Below, piece after piece: positions 62,807 through 64,000 of a stretch of 64,000 nt of DNA (the stretch's first letter is position 1; each line of letters opens with the position of its first letter). A program made the translations under genes and the position numbers. Below the pieces are notes generated by a model. The model was given only the letters and a program-made list of their open reading frames with translations. It had not been told where the DNA came from and ran no database searches. The DNA is from Leadbetterella lacustris. Its GTDB lineage: Bacteria > Bacteroidota > Bacteroidia > Cytophagales > Spirosomataceae. The stretch spans positions 1 to 64,000 of the forward strand of contig OZ248430.1 in NCBI GenBank assembly GCA_965234335.1, read 5' to 3'.

Positions 62807-63982
62807 ATGAACAGAGTGTATTTGACAATTTTCGGCCTTATCTCAGCTCTTGCAGTTACGGCAACCGAAAATCCAACTAAACCAGGTAAGCTTGAGAAAA
62901 ATCAAATTAAAAAAGTTGAGGCAAACACCGAAACACCAAAGGCAATAGTAGAAGAAGCCAAAAGCCCTCTTATATTTAGTGGGTATGTTGATACTTATTA
63001 TTGTGCAAACTTTAATGGTGTTCAGTCAAATTTAGGTGCTTCAGGTTTTGAAAGAATTTTCGACCAAAAAGCCAACAACTTTCAAGTAGGTTTGGCACAA
63101 TTGAAAACCACTTACTCTACTGAAAAAGTAACAGGTGTTATTGACCTTACTTTTGGTAATCATGGGGATTTAGGAAATTACGGAAATCCGATCAGCCCAC
63201 TCGGTGCTGAATTTGGAAGTACTGGTCTGGCAATCAAACAAGCTTATTTGACTTGGAAAATGTCAGATAAAGTATCATTGACAGGAGGTCAATATGGTAC
63301 AAACGTTGGTTATGAGGTGATTGATGCACCTGTAAACTTTAATTATTCTCTTTCTAACCTTTTCGGTAACGGTCCTTTCTATCACACGGGTGTGAAGTTA
63401 GATGTGGCCGCAACTGACAAATTTGCTTTCATGTTGGGAATCACCAACGGTTTGGATAGCAAAGACGACAACAACAAAGCCAAGGGATTTCAGGGACAAA
63501 TTACCTTAAAGCCGGTAGATGGATGGAGCGTCTATCTTAACTACTTCGGTTCTGACGAAGGCGTTGACGAGAAAAATATGTCGTCGTGGTATGATTTGAC
63601 TACTTCGTATCAAGTTACAGAAAAGATGCTTATTGGCTTGAATGCAGTTACTGGCAAAAACTCAACAGGTACGTGGGCTGGTGCAGCCCTTTATTTAAAT
63701 GGTAAGGTAACTGAGAAATTTAGTTTGGGAACCCGCATTGAGTATTTTGATAACAGTAAAGGGGGGATGTATTTGGTAGATGCAGACGGTGCTGGTGTTT
63801 CAACAACAGACATTACTTTGACAGGAAATTATGATGTTTCTCCTAATCTAAAATTCAAGCCTGAATATAGATTTGATACATATAAAAATGCTGCTGGTAC
63901 TTATCAATTGTATGACAAGGACGGTGGATTGACAAAGAAATCTCAATCAACATTGGGAGCGGCCTTAATCTTTTATTTCTAA
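62807..63982 (+). CDS. Outer-membrane porin-like beta-barrel protein
   Basis: A 391-residue protein. It has signal peptide 1-20 (ending AVTA/T), then a charged linker (25-50), and a barrel of alternating strands ending in FYF, the classic C-terminal aromatic signal. SGYVDTYYCANF and later GGQYGTNVGYEV, GNGPFYHTGVKL resemble the Bacteroidota outer-membrane BBP2/porin family. It probably allows passive diffusion of small solutes. ATG 62807 gives the signal peptide; the frame extends to 62747. Confidence 0.85.
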   Translation: MNRVYLTIFGLISALAVTATENPTKPGKLEKNQIKKVEANTETPKAIVEEAKSPLIFSGYVDTYYCANFNGVQSNLGASGFERIFDQKANNFQVGLAQLKTTYSTEKVTGVIDLTFGNHGDLGNYGNPISPLGAEFGSTGLAIKQAYLTWKMSDKVSLTGGQYGTNVGYEVIDAPVNFNYSLSNLFGNGPFYHTGVKLDVAATDKFAFMLGITNGLDSKDDNNKAKGFQGQITLKPVDGWSVYLNYFGSDEGVDEKNMSSWYDLTTSYQVTEKMLIGLNAVTGKNSTGTWAGAALYLNGKVTEKFSLGTRIEYFDNSKGGMYLVDADGAGVSTTDITLTGNYDVSPNLKFKPEYRFDTYKNAAGTYQLYDKDGGLTKKSQSTLGAALIFYF

Positions 63983-64000
63983 TTATAACCCTTTTCTATA

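Noticed and set aside
1..64000. CRISPR arrays, tRNA and rRNA genes.
   Set aside because: No regularly spaced identical repeats, no TTCGANTC-type T-arm with a matching acceptor stem, and no rRNA-like segment were seen on reading.

Overview
The window looks like chromosomal DNA from a low-to-moderate-GC member of the Bacteroidota, probably an aerobic Cytophagales-type bacterium. That placement is an inference. It rests on a SusC/SusD pair, several TAnnTTTG boxes (the Bacteroidota -7 element) about 15-40 bases before start codons, frequent TTG starts, the long two-part form of IspG (647 residues), and Bacteroidota-typical small proteins. No rRNA, tRNA, CRISPR array or prophage was found. Most of the window is ordinary housekeeping DNA, with one accessory island and one unusual ligase operon.

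Layout. 1-258: tail and right end of an IS5-type insertion sequence. 552-6401: ruvC; a translationally coupled trio (flippase-like membrane protein, glycosyltransferase 2, NodB-type deacetylase); a membrane protein; and two overlapping genes for predicted zinc enzymes. 6493-8010: an ALDH7-type aldehyde dehydrogenase. 8011-10860: an accessory island with a DUF433/DUF5615 toxin-antitoxin pair, a displaced second copy of the aldehyde dehydrogenase 3' end, a GNAT-like protein coupled to a 56-residue partner, and four degenerate copies of one intergenic repeat. 10864-19136: two flavin oxidoreductases divergent from a SusC/SusD nutrient-uptake pair. 19984-26050: small exported protein plus a three-part RND efflux pump. 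26668-34727: a secreted protein, gpmI, sulfatase plus glycosylasparaginase, HdeD-like protein, M16 peptidase and ispF. 34740-38201: copper handling (HMA protein and CopA), a 45-residue membrane protein and a PAP2 phosphatase. 38201-47051: dapA, corA, a Dda-like helicase, an Rrf2 regulator overlapping an aldehyde dehydrogenase, an RsmB-type methyltransferase and a 2-hydroxyacid dehydrogenase. 47192-53654: a TonB-like protein, GNAT, queE, ispG and followers, an OmpA lipoprotein and trxA. 53711-60715: a tight six-gene amidoligase operon plus a divergent esterase. 60749-63982: LuxC-like acyl-CoA reductase, a two-cluster ferredoxin and a porin.

Two places deserve most attention. The first is the minus-strand operon 59806 to 53711: esterase, ATP-grasp ligase, GCS2-type carboxylate-amine ligase, class I glutamine amidotransferase, a second ATP-grasp-like protein and a class III aminotransferase. 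Neighbours are separated by -1 to 41 bases. It has the parts needed to build a small amide-linked or peptide-like metabolite and matches no standard primary pathway I know. The second is the toxin-antitoxin insertion behind the aldehyde dehydrogenase. The gene now has a replacement 3' end, and the old 3' end lies exactly 987 bp downstream with mostly synonymous differences. This is the arrangement seen when integrating elements enter a gene end, as at E. coli icd, but no integrase is present.
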